Positions 35,582-45,599 of a stretch of DNA of 64,000 nucleotides are shown here, piece by piece. The notes under the pieces are model-generated. The model saw only the letters and a list, made by a program, of their open reading frames with translations, did no database searches and was not told the origin of the DNA. The stretch is taken from the NCBI GenBank assembly GCA_916610825.1, contig OU744447.1, forward strand, positions 20,677,563-20,741,562, read 5' to 3'. Source of the stretch: Haliclystus octoradiatus (taxonomy: Eukaryota > Cnidaria > Staurozoa > Stauromedusae > Haliclystidae). Position 1 is the stretch's first letter, and every line of letters starts with the position of its first letter. The position numbers and the translations under genes are program-made.

Positions 35582-38391
35582 AGTAAACGACTAAAATGTT
35601 CAATAAAAACTAAAATATGACGATGTCCTTTTGCGCTCGGTGGCGATAGTGGACCAATATGATCTAAACTAATCCGATCAAAAGGTTGATCTGCAGATAA
35701 CGGATTAAGAGTGCCAGATTCGGCAACACGAGGTTTTTTATTAAATTGACAAGTTGGACAAGAGCCAACATAATCTTTAACGTCATAATAAGCTTTAGGC
35801 CAATAATATTTATCAACAAGACGTGCCCAGGTTCTTTTTTGACCTAGATGACCAGATGTAGGTATATCATGCAATTCTGTTAAAATTGCTGCACGTAAAG
35901 TAATAGGTATGTATAATTGTATTCTAGCACCATTATTGGTAATACGATGCACTAAACCTCCAATTATACGAAATATCTTAGAGTGATGTATATCTTGTTT
36001 GGTAGGTTTAGGAATATTAGATAAATCAATATTACTAGATATAGCTAAATTGTAATTAGTAATTCTGTTTAAGCTTTCCGTTATAGATAAAATAATCGGA
36101 TCATCCGATTGCTCTTTGATTAAATTAATATCAACATTTGTTTGATTGGATATAGAAGTAATGCCAACATGAATAGTTGATGGATCAATAATATTGGTTG
36201 ATATTGAATCAGTTGTAAATAACACTTTGTTTATAACGTCGTTTTCATAAATCCTTGATAAAGCATCAGCGTCATAATTCTCCTTACCAGGTCGATGCAC
36301 AATCTTCATAAAACCAATATACTCTTGTAAAAGTAAACTCCAACGTACAAGTCGTGACGTAGTATGTTTAGTGGTGAATAACCAAACTAATGCAGAATGA
36401 TCTGTTATTACTGTAAAATTTCTACCGCCAATGTATGAACGAAAACGTTCGACGGATTTAATAATTGCTAATAATTCTTGTTCTGAAACAGTGTAATTTT
36501 CTTCATGCTTGGAGAAACGCCCACTACAAAATGAAACAGGACGATCTTTATCACCATATTGTTGTACCAAAACAGAACCAAACCCAACAGAAGATGCATC
36601 ACAATGTAAAACAATTGGTAAAGAAGGCTCAAAAGATGCAAGAACTGGTGGTTTACAAAGTGAATTTCTAAGTGTATCAAATGCATTTTGTTGTTCATCA
36701 TTCCAATGCCAAGATATATCTTTTCGTAATAATAAATGCAACGGTGTAGCAATTCGAGAATAGTCTTTAATGAAACAACGATAATAACCAGTCATACCTA
36801 AAAATCGTTGTAAAGCTTTCACTTTTGCAGTACGTTTAGTGTCAATAATAAAGTCAGGACAAGGAATATCCAACATAGCTTGAATTTTATCTGGATCAGC
36901 GGTAATACCTTTCTCTGATATTCTAAAACCAAGATAAGTCACTTCTCTCCTTGCAAAATAACATTTTGATAATTTAATTTTCAAACCAGATTTATGTAGC
37001 TTTGATAATACTTGAGATATATGATGTAAATGTTCTTCAAAAGTATCAGAATAAATAACAATATCATCAAGATAAACAGAAACAAAATCACTATCAAGAG
37101 GTTTTAATATTTTAGTCATACCTCTTTGGAAAGTAGCTGGTGCATTAGATAAGCCAAATGGTAATACATTCCATTCAACATGCATGTCTTCAAATGTAAA
37201 TGCAGTGAACGGCTTGCTACATTCATCAACCGCAACTTGCCAATAACCGGAAACTAGATCTAACGTTGTTAACCATTTTTTACCAGCTGCACGTTGTAAT
37301 AAATTTTCTATTAATGGTATTTGATAAGCATCAGGTATTGTAACTTTATTGATAGGTCGATAGTCAATACACATACGTTTAGTACCGTCTTTCTTTTTAG
37401 CTAATACAACGTTTGCGGAATGCGGACTAACACTGTCTCGCAAAACCTTAGTTTCTAATAATTGTTGTATTTCCGAACGAATAAATTTTTTCTCTTCGGA
37501 CGAATATCTAGTACGTTTTTGAAATTTGCATGGGTTGACATTATCGACAACAATCCAATGCTTAATATCATTGCATTTACCAATCTGACCATTTACTTCA
37601 TAAATAGTATCAGAATGTGATTGTAATAAATTTGTAAGTAAATATTGTAAGTCGGTACTAAGACCATCACTTTGAATTTTATTTTGCCAGTGACTATCAG
37701 GTAAGTCTATAGGATAAAATTGATCGTCTACTTTAGGACTGAAGTTGTTCTCATCAGCATTAGTAGATACAAATAAATTTGGTTCTAATATATTAGAATC
37801 AATAACAGTAATTTTATGACTATCTATGGTCGATCTAATTAAACTTTCGATCCTGTAACATGGGATCTTAAGAGCTTGTAAACCACGCCCTAGAATTAAA
37901 TAATTATCATCAGGGTTAAATGGTCCCCAGTGACGTCGCACAGATAAAAAATCGTTACCAAGAAGTATAGTACAATGGAGATCTTTGATAACATGTAATA
38001 ATAAATCAAAACTAATATTACCAATTGTACATAATAAACGGCAGGTGCCTAGAGTAGTAATAGTCGTAGTTGAACAATCATTGATCCATGACAGGTTCTT
38101 GCGTAAATTTGTATTCACGTCTTTAAATAAATTATGTGCTTTAATAAATTCAAGGGAAACTAATGATAACTGAGACCCTTGGTCTAATATGGAAATTATA
38201 CTTTGATTGTCGTAAATAATTGGAATTTCTAGTCTTGATAAATCCATACCATCAACAAAAACAGCATCAGAGCGTAATTCGGCATCGTTTGTGTGGCAAT
38301 AGCCAACTTGTACAACCTGGCAAGGAATATCGATCTTCCCAGGTCTATTAGATAAAATGGTGGATGGCTGACCTATGCCATTCACCTTCAA
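35575..38391 (-). CDS. Gypsy pol: protease, reverse transcriptase, RNase H, integrase N-terminal part
   Basis: 938 codons. Protease motif ILDQGSQ is at residues 69-75 (D70), DQG instead of the usual DTG/DSG. Reverse transcriptase spans about 290-480 with KKKDGTKRMCIDYR, LPFGLSNAPATFQ and the YLDD active site at 440-443. RNase H follows (HCDASSVGFG near 596-605, ITDHSALVWL). The integrase HHCC zinc finger (GHLGQKR, CPTC) and the first catalytic Asp (LDHIGPL) come last. The frame stops inside the integrase core and overlaps the next frame by seven bases. The nominal first codon at 38391 is TTG, so translation probably depends on frameshifting from upstream. Confidence 0.93.
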   Translation of the reverse strand: MKVNGIGQPSTILSNRPGKIDIPCQVVQVGYCHTNDAELRSDAVFVDGMDLSRLEIPIIYDNQSIISILDQGSQLSLVSLEFIKAHNLFKDVNTNLRKNLSWINDCSTTTITTLGTCRLLCTIGNISFDLLLHVIKDLHCTILLGNDFLSVRRHWGPFNPDDNYLILGRGLQALKIPCYRIESLIRSTIDSHKITVIDSNILEPNLFVSTNADENNFSPKVDDQFYPIDLPDSHWQNKIQSDGLSTDLQYLLTNLLQSHSDTIYEVNGQIGKCNDIKHWIVVDNVNPCKFQKRTRYSSEEKKFIRSEIQQLLETKVLRDSVSPHSANVVLAKKKDGTKRMCIDYRPINKVTIPDAYQIPLIENLLQRAAGKKWLTTLDLVSGYWQVAVDECSKPFTAFTFEDMHVEWNVLPFGLSNAPATFQRGMTKILKPLDSDFVSVYLDDIVIYSDTFEEHLHHISQVLSKLHKSGLKIKLSKCYFARREVTYLGFRISEKGITADPDKIQAMLDIPCPDFIIDTKRTAKVKALQRFLGMTGYYRCFIKDYSRIATPLHLLLRKDISWHWNDEQQNAFDTLRNSLCKPPVLASFEPSLPIVLHCDASSVGFGSVLVQQYGDKDRPVSFCSGRFSKHEENYTVSEQELLAIIKSVERFRSYIGGRNFTVITDHSALVWLFTTKHTTSRLVRWSLLLQEYIGFMKIVHRPGKENYDADALSRIYENDVINKVLFTTDSISTNIIDPSTIHVGITSISNQTNVDINLIKEQSDDPIILSITESLNRITNYNLAISSNIDLSNIPKPTKQDIHHSKIFRIIGGLVHRITNNGARIQLYIPITLRAAILTELHDIPTSGHLGQKRTWARLVDKYYWPKAYYDVKDYVGSCPTCQFNKKPRVAESGTLNPLSADQPFDRISLDHIGPLSPPSAKGHRHILVFIEHFSRLLC

Positions 38392-38579
38392 CAGAAATCC
38401 GCCTTTGTACCAGTAGTGGCATCTTCTGGACGATCGGTTAATGTAGCTGGCTTCGGTTTTACTTCATCAAATGGCTTTCCTTCAATCTCTGCTGCAGTCC
38501 GACGAATTTCAAAAGCAGCTAAACAATTGTAATTTCGATGACCATACTGATGGCAGGTACTGCAAACGGTGGACACCAC
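38388..38579 (-). CDS. Gypsy nucleocapsid CCHC zinc knuckle (separate frame)
   Basis: 63 codons overlap the 3' end of gag and hold CSTCHQYGHRNYNC, a canonical C-x2-C-x4-H-x4-C RNA-binding knuckle. This frame is one step back from gag, and pol is one step back from it. No canonical X-XXY-YYZ slippery heptamer is visible in the first overlap. Confidence 0.85.
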   Translation of the reverse strand: MVSTVCSTCHQYGHRNYNCLAAFEIRRTAAEIEGKPFDEVKPKPATLTDRPEDATTGTKADFC

Positions 38580-40159
38580 ATATCATTGTCATAGTATTTC
38601 CAGCCGTCATTGTACTCAATGTAAGGTCTTTGTTGCTTCTTGTCAACCTTTGGACCATAAAATTTGATGTTGGATGAACGCACAGCATATGTTCGACCAT
38701 TACGGAACGAGTGATGTGCTGATGATGTACTTGGTTTAAACTTTTCGATTTTGACTGCACCAACTGTAACAATTTCTGAAGAGTTATTAGTAAGTGGTAT
38801 TTTGACAGGATCCGGGCCAGGCTTGAACGAATATGCTTTTGCCACTTTCAACCAACTTTCAGACTTCTCGGCAATTTTAATTAACATATCAAGCGTGGTT
38901 GGAACGACATCGGCCTCTCCAAGAATTAAGGCTTTGACCTCGTCAGCTAAACCCATGAAAATATAATGGCATTTCCTCACCTCTGACATCTTAGAGTCAG
39001 AACGACGACAAAACTTTAGAACTCGTTCCTTGTGTTGTTGAATTGTATTGTCCATTTGCTTAATGGTAGACAAAATCATAGTAGCTTGGTTTGATAATTT
39101 CTTTGGCATAAATTTGTCGATAAATGACGTATGAAATAACGACCAGTTAGAAGTAATTGTGTCTGACAAGTTGTCAAACCATATGGTAGCTGGTGTATCA
39201 TTTTTAAGGAGACTATATAAAAGTGCTGGCTTGTCAACGTCAGCAACACGAGTACTTCGGCAGTAATGTTCAAATTTTTTGAGCCATTCGGCACCGTCTT
39301 CTTTAGGGTCAATGAATGTCCCATCTGTGTCAACTTTAATCTCGGTAAAACCACTAAATGTCGAAGGTGGCTTTAAATTCACAGAGGCATGACCACGCGT
39401 GACATCATCCAATTTATTTGTTTTAGCTGTGTAATATTTGGCTTGAGCTCTGTGGTTCTTGCAGCTAGGACAGGTACAGTCAACGGCATGCACTGAATGT
39501 CGAGATGATGAACCAACATGCGAGGCTTCTGAGATTGAACCCGCAGGACTTGAGGGACTTGATTTCAACGGTTCTTTCGTGGCTTCTGCGAAGTTGTCAC
39601 CAGATGTAGCAGCATGTGAAACAATGGTTGGACCACGGAAGTGTTCAAATTGAGCAGCAATATGGCTTAAAATATAATCAAGCTGTCTTTGATGCGTGGT
39701 TTCCTGAGTAGCAATAACGCTTAAAAGACGTTGCTCAAGGCCAATAAATTTTTCATTGAATGATGTGGTTTGAGCTTTCAAATGTTCCGACAATATCTGG
39801 TTAAACCGATTTGTAAACAATTCAAAGGCATTAACAAAGAGATGTCGGACGTGTTCTGGCATTTCCTCAAGCAAGCTGGGACATTCAGCATTTTCAGAAA
39901 CGGACGGCTTAACGTCGCGTTTCCATTCATAACAGCATCTCTTCGTTGAGCGAATATATTCACAATTGTTTTCTTCGGCCAATTTACGTGCTAAGGTAGC
40001 ATTGGGATATGGTAAAATCACCTCAAAAATTTCTATATCTGGTGATAATTCCATTAAAATTTTCTGTACAGCAGCACGGGATTCAATTATAATCTCCTGG
40101 AACATAGCTTCATTGTCTTCACTGTCAACATCGAATCCACTATGAAGTGTCGTATCCAT
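38519..40159 (-). CDS. Gypsy gag (capsid) polyprotein
   Basis: 546 codons from ATG, about 140 bases after the 5' LTR. The retrotransposon-gag capsid fold is recognisable at about residues 270-430 (DGAEWLKKFEHYCR, ATIWFDNL, LFHTSFIDKFMPKKLSNQAT). The last 20 or so codons are out of frame with the zinc knuckle encoded by the same DNA, so this frame ends before the nucleocapsid. Confidence 0.88.
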   Translation of the reverse strand: MDTTLHSGFDVDSEDNEAMFQEIIIESRAAVQKILMELSPDIEIFEVILPYPNATLARKLAEENNCEYIRSTKRCCYEWKRDVKPSVSENAECPSLLEEMPEHVRHLFVNAFELFTNRFNQILSEHLKAQTTSFNEKFIGLEQRLLSVIATQETTHQRQLDYILSHIAAQFEHFRGPTIVSHAATSGDNFAEATKEPLKSSPSSPAGSISEASHVGSSSRHSVHAVDCTCPSCKNHRAQAKYYTAKTNKLDDVTRGHASVNLKPPSTFSGFTEIKVDTDGTFIDPKEDGAEWLKKFEHYCRSTRVADVDKPALLYSLLKNDTPATIWFDNLSDTITSNWSLFHTSFIDKFMPKKLSNQATMILSTIKQMDNTIQQHKERVLKFCRRSDSKMSEVRKCHYIFMGLADEVKALILGEADVVPTTLDMLIKIAEKSESWLKVAKAYSFKPGPDPVKIPLTNNSSEIVTVGAVKIEKFKPSTSSAHHSFRNGRTYAVRSSNIKFYGPKVDKKQQRPYIEYNDGWKYYDNDMWCPPFAVPAISMVIEITIV

Positions 40160-40295
40160 AATTGTATCAAATAAATGATTAGAATATAAACAAAATTAAA
40201 TTAAAATAATTGAATTATAATCCAATAAAATAACAAATATAACAACCAAACCATGTATATATATAATAACTAAATAATCCGTATCGGGCTCCAAT

Positions 40296-40452
40296 TGTTA
40301 TGCGGGTACTTATAGTTATTAAACTAGGAGAGCAGAATAATACGACCAAGCTCGTTCAGATATCAGAATAGAATCAATGTTACTGTATAAATAACAGGGG
40401 TTACAAACAGGGGAGAGGGGAAGCTGATATTGCAATATGCATTAGCATAACA
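40296..40452 (-). repeat. 5' LTR of the gypsy element
   Basis: 157 bp, identical by eye to 34237-34393. On the minus strand the primer-binding site follows directly. The identity implies a recent insertion. Confidence 0.93.
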
Positions 40453-41698
40453 CTATTAGATCGCTATTGTAAGTAGTCTACATTTATTCATGATGAAATT
40501 CTGAATTGATTAGAGCTCTTCTCATTTTTCGTTTAGTTTTTAACGAAAATCATCTTGAACTTAAACCATATATGTCTGATGCTGGAATAAATCTAACTCT
40601 ACCACGTTTCTAATAGCCTATACTAATTTGATTGTAACATTATTACATATACTGCAGTGTTATCATATGCTATCTAATCAACAGAGACATTTTTATCTTT
40701 AGAAATACATTAAAAATGCCAGAGGAGACGAGAGACGCCCAAGAGCATTTTTATAGCAGACACTATCAATTGCAATCCAGAGATGAAATGGAATCAGTAC
40801 TCTATATAGGGGAGTTGCAATAGACAAGTACATTTTAACTGTAGGGCATAATGTAGCACAGACATTCAGACAGACGACGCCATGCAGGCATCAATCAGAT
40901 TTGAAGAAACAATCAGACATTATTTAAGAAACGGATACATTTATAGGCCTATACATTTTTGGGCTAATATTACCATATCATGTATATAATCAGATCCATT
41001 AAGTAATGCCTTTTCATGGGTCTTCAAATAGACCAAATACATCTATTTAGTATTTTAATGATGTCTATAATTCAACCAATTCCAACCTCTTCGTGCATGG
41101 CATTTTGTCATTTGAGCCTTATGTTGTTCAGAATTGTTCTTAATTTAGAAGTTCCAAAAACTGGAAAATGTTACCCGAAAAGTGACAAAAGTGATTTTCT
41201 AAGCTGAAAAATGGACCTAAAAAAAGTGGCACCAACCTCCTTGTACAGCCGTCATATGGGCACGGTTCCGAATGCTGTTTTCTCAAAAATCGAAATGGCT
41301 CATTTCTTACAATATCAATGTATCATTACAGTACAACAGTGTATTTCCTTTTTTCTTGTATAAAATATAAAATTACGTTAGCCCAATACAATATCCGCTT
41401 TTGTTAGCCTTTTAAGATTTTTGTTTCGATTTCAATCCTAGATTTAATTGATAAAATTTTGTAGTATTGAAATGCTCTTTATTGGTTTTCAATATTTAGC
41501 AATCTGAACCTCATTGCTCTCATAAATTATGTTCTTATAATTAGTAAATATAAATAGAAGAATGAGAATTGTATATTTTCAAGCAGTTTATTAAAATAAT
41601 CCTTCTGATACTGCTATGTCTTCGAATATTAATTTCTCTGATATATATTTTTTCATTGTCCGTATTTCGTTTGCATACAAGTATGTGATAGTTAGTGA

Positions 41699-41704
41699 TT
41701 TATT
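41699..41704 (-). promoter_or_regulatory. Poly(A) signal AATAAA of inhibitor gene A
   Basis: AATAAA on the minus strand lies about nine bases after the stop codon of gene A. The corresponding site of gene B (near 47284) is changed. Confidence 0.45.
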
Positions 41705-41712
41705 ATTTTACA

Positions 41713-44700
41713 TTAATATGGCATTGAACAAGGACCAAAATGTATCCTTGTAATTGGGCGTCCTGTCCTGGAATTTCTGCACGAGGCACTATTTAGTAGA
41801 CATGAATTCGAGTAGGTTTTACCATCAGAGCCACATACTGGAGAGTAATTGAACGGACAATATCTTGGGCAATCTAAATAGAAAAAGTAATGTTGAAACC
41901 TAGAATTCTGTAAAAATTTTAACTCCTTGTAACCTTCAGAATGGTAACAATCGAGGTCACCGTGAATGCTGCAAAGTATCTCAATATTCAGAATTGTTAT
42001 ATTCAAGATATATAATGTCTTGAGATCATACATGAATGCGGGCTACCGAAAAAAGCCACTAAGGGTCCAAGGAAATGTTCTCGAATCTTCTATACAATGA
42101 AGACCGAAAATATATTTTTGCAAATTTGGTCGGAAACTTGAGCATTTGGGTTGAGGTTGACCACACCTAACTCGTATATATAGACTATACATTTTGTAGA
42201 CCTAGAGCGCAAAAGGGTAATGGTGATATATGAATTATGACACGTGATATATGACACTTTCAATCAAATCGCATTGTGCAGCATGTTTAAAATAAATATT
42301 CCAAAGTGACTATGTAATATCATACCTGTAATTGGTTTGCATCTGCAAGTCCTACATCCATTTTTATCAGTTAAAAATCCATTTTGGCATTTCATAGATA
42401 TGTGGCATCTTGTAATCGGACACAAAGTTGGTTTGCATCGGCATGTATTATAACATCCTTTGAAATCTCTTGACAACAAGTAACCATTTGAACAATGGAG
42501 TGGACAAGTTATCTTATCGCAACGTATTGAAACACGGGCGCCTATGGAGTATGAAGCAAAGCAAGCACATTCAGATTGAACTGATAACAATTAATTTTGA
42601 TGGAGCTGGACTGGAGTGTTTTTCATCTCTGTCATGAGACTTATCAGACCACAATCAGACGATCAATTTATCCGTACGAATAAAAAACGGAAGAGCTAAA
42701 GATTTAATTAATACAAAAAATAAGTTTACAGCAAATAGAGAGAACACATACAATAGTTTGATAATAAACATGCCAAAGCTCTGTGTGAATCTATAATCTA
42801 TACTTCTCATGTGTTTGATAATTTATAATAAGGCTCGCTCATCTTGGTTGGATTTTAGGAGGGCAATCTGTAACAAAAAATGTAGCTTAATCTATGAATT
42901 TGACGTAGTAAATTAAGTCCGAAAGGCCGAGGCCGAAACTAGCTTTCCAAGTTGAGTGGATGCAAAGCTTTCTGCCCGATGAAAAAGGGCGTGGCCACCT
43001 TCTTTCCCCGGAAAACGATTAGTACCTTGGTTCAAAGGGGATGACGATGAAGGTCGAAGCCTTGCCCTCCATGGAGATACTGGTAAATCTTTGGAAATTA
43101 ACTTTATGTAGATGCCTTTTAGCAGACATTTCGACAGTCATACATTGAGTTTACGTAATGGAAAGTAAAAAGAAAATTTACCGAAATGGGTTGTTTTTTT
43201 CGTCAAAATAATGAACTAACAAGTTGCTATATATTATACCGATATTATTACTACTATTATAATAAATATATTTTCGTTAGTAGTACGCCGTATAAATATT
43301 AGATTTGTGCATGCTATATAAAATAACCATTCGGCAACATTCAGATACATATGCCTACAGAGTTCTGTGTGCAGTCATCAAGTAAAACACGAAACAGCAA
43401 CTCTAAAATTTAATCCACCAGCTAAGACAAATGTCCCTTAAAATTCCTTTTTTCACGGATTAAATAAAAAATGGAACTTACTTCTTGAGCATTATTATAA
43501 CTTCAAACTATATTAATGATCTCAAAAAAAAACCTGTACAGAAGTTAGATTTGACAAAATCCTTGTAATCATAAATGATCTTATATCAACCGTATAGTAT
43601 CAGTGTATAATAGTGCCTTCTATATGTGCATTCTTTCCGAAAGTATTTCCATTTAGAAAAGAAGACACTTATACTGTCTCTATTTGCAATGTTGGATGAT
43701 TGCTAGGCCATAACTGAATATATGCCCGAGGGCTTCTTCTATCATGTCTATAATGAGTGATCGTCCATTAATAGCCTCCAGCGAATGTATCATCTCATTT
43801 TGAAAAGCACAGAGAAATGAGCATGTCCTTCATTGTATATGGCTTCATTCGTTCTTAAGAAAGCCGGAAAGAAACATTTTATGTCTTTATAACAGTGTTG
43901 ACTAAATGTACTAGTAATTTCACTGTGTGACTCTATATCCTTGCAGTTATCCTTGCCATCTGATTGCTCTGTTAATTGCGTGTACATCACTGTCTTTGTG
44001 AACAGCGATTGATTTGAGTTTAGGAATGGAGCGAAAGGTGTTACTGTACTTGGTAATTTACTTACGACTGGATTTCTGTTGCCAGAAAATTCCATTAAGA
44101 GTGCATGGAAGGTATATTTTTGCGGCTCTAGCAAGCAGGAAGCTGTTTTTCACAACAAAATAAACAAATTTATGGTTCGGAATCAGAACTGTTTTGCCCG
44201 ATGAACTTCCGAAATCAAAGTTTGGAGGGGGATGTCTCACCCCAAACACCCCCAACTATTTTCGGCCTTGTAAATAATTCAGCAAAGACTATATAGCTAA
44301 CGCAAGGCCAAAGAGAGACTTTAAGTAAGAATTAAGTATTCTCTTTGTACATCTAGGCTAGTTGTAGCGTAAAATGAAAACATTAAAATGAGCATGCGGG
44401 TGACATAAACTGAGTATCTCGAAAGATACGTTCAAAGTCAGTGTGAGTCTTCATTGCTCGTCAAACAGACATTTCGCTTTCTTCCAAAATAGGAACTTCA
44501 CTGATATTCGTATTTAAAAAAGAGACTTCATGCCCTTGATAAATTTTCCTACTCACCTGTGAAGGAGACCATCACCTAAAAATAAAGACCAGATAAAAGT
44601 TAATTAGGAATAAATATAGTAATTAACTGCCTACTACTAAATATAGAAATATATATTCAAACATCAAATTATTTTGCATGTTTTTATCCTGTAAGCATGT

Positions 44701-45314
44701 AAACAAAACAAACACAAATCTATCGTTTTCCAAAAGAACACTCCAAGTGAGTAGGGCAATTAAAGGATAACTGTATTTTTGCATGATTATATATTAATCC
44801 CTATCTCAAAACTAATTGCTAAGGTCATTTCATGTAATAAAAGTATGGGCTCCTTCAAACCTTTCATTTGTTGTTGCGAGCTGGTCAATAGGTTTCTATT
44901 AAGAACGTATACTTTATGATATCCTACGAAGCAAAGTTCTAATGATGTCTGTAAATATTACACTATATACTATGAATGAAAAATGTCTGTGAAAAACACA
45001 ACCATAGCTATCAAAATGTTGCATCTTGCGAGAGCGAAAATCGTACAAGTCAAATTATAAATGAATTAACCATGTATCTAAAGAGCACAGATAAATAGCA
45101 TCACCAAAACTTATCGCTCGATTTTCTTGGCCAGCGATGTCAAGAAATAGAGCCCTCTGTATTTTCGTTGGGGTTGACTACAGGCTATTTTTCATTTGAT
45201 TCACATATATTATCCGCCCTATATATTCCCCACTCAAGGCATGTGAACTATATGGAGGTCACTTACGCATAGTAGTAGGCATATTTGCATAGTTATCATC
45301 GTCGAGGAAGGCAT
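41713..45314 (-). CDS. Secreted antistasin-Kazal protease inhibitor A (147 aa)
   Basis: The exons on the minus strand are 45314-45267, 44575-44557, 42541-42326 and 41873-41713. They join in frame to 444 nt. Exon 1 plus a 19-nt exon encode a signal peptide (MPSSTMITMQICLLLC, VMVSFT). Exon 3 encodes two antistasin-like cysteine modules, the second reading CQNGFLTDKNGCRTCRC; the first is a hybrid that starts as CDKITC. Exon 4 is a Kazal domain: CPRYCPFNYSPVCGSDGKTY, then CLLNSASC and a final GPC. By alignment the Kazal P1 residue is Phe, suggesting chymotrypsin- or elastase-like targets. Exon 3 has phase 1 on both sides, so it can be swapped without breaking the frame. A role as an extracellular serine protease inhibitor is inferred. 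Confidence 0.85.
42894..44283. mobile_element. Insertion of about 1.4 kb present only in unit A
   Basis: Alignment by eye with unit B breaks after TAGCTTAATC and resumes at about AAAGACTATA. AAGGCCGA-containing ends face each other (AAAGGCCGAGGCCGAAAC near 42920, TTTTCGGCCTT near 44262), suggesting short inverted termini. The open frame at 43790-44134 has no recognised domain and is probably not host coding. The family is unknown. It lies in the intron between the 19-nt exon and the antistasin exon of gene A. Confidence 0.5.
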
Positions 45315-45591
45315 TGTAAGATAATCTTTTATGTATCTATAAAAAGTAAGATTAAAAGATTATAAACACCCATTTGAATAATACGCTCAAAACACCTATT
45401 TGAATGCTCTAAAATATTTCAAATCTAAGAATCTTCAAAATATTGCTGCTCGTTATTTACCCTCCAAATAGTTGAATATGTAATAAATTATCTAGTTAAG
45501 TGTATACAATAATAATTAATGAAAGCATGATAGTTACTTACAAGTGACAATCTTCTTTGGTCACCTTGGTTGTATAATGTATATGTTGTTG

Positions 45592-45599
45592 TTTATAAA
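45592..45599 (-). promoter_or_regulatory. TATA box of inhibitor gene A
   Basis: TTTATAAA lies about 50 bases upstream of a 5' UTR exon that ends at a GTAAGT donor (exon end 45542). The same box, exon and donor are kept in unit B (50245-50252, exon end 50202). Conservation between the units supports the call; no transcript proves it. Confidence 0.5.

Larger units (their letters stand above)
34237..40452 (-). mobile_element. Ty3/gypsy chromovirus-type LTR retrotransposon
   Basis: A 6.2-kb element is bounded by two 157-bp LTRs and a 4-bp duplication CTAT (34233-34236 and 40453-40456). Order on the minus strand: 5' LTR, primer-binding site starting TTGGAGCCCGA, gag, CCHC knuckle, protease, reverse transcriptase, RNase H, integrase, chromodomain, a purine tract (AGCGGGGGTA), 3' LTR. 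RT before integrase plus a C-terminal chromodomain define the chromovirus branch of Ty3/gypsy. The coding region lies in four overlapping frames, so this copy as read is probably not fully functional. It lies between the SLC35F 5' end and the inhibitor gene pair. Confidence 0.95.

Noticed and set aside
36465..36763. Plus-strand open frames across the gypsy pol region
   Set aside because: They are antisense shadows of the reverse transcriptase/RNase H frame and show no domain of their own.
43790..44134. 114-codon minus-strand frame as a third exon of inhibitor gene A
   Set aside because: It lies in the insertion missing from unit B and has no cysteine-rich pattern or matching splice phase.
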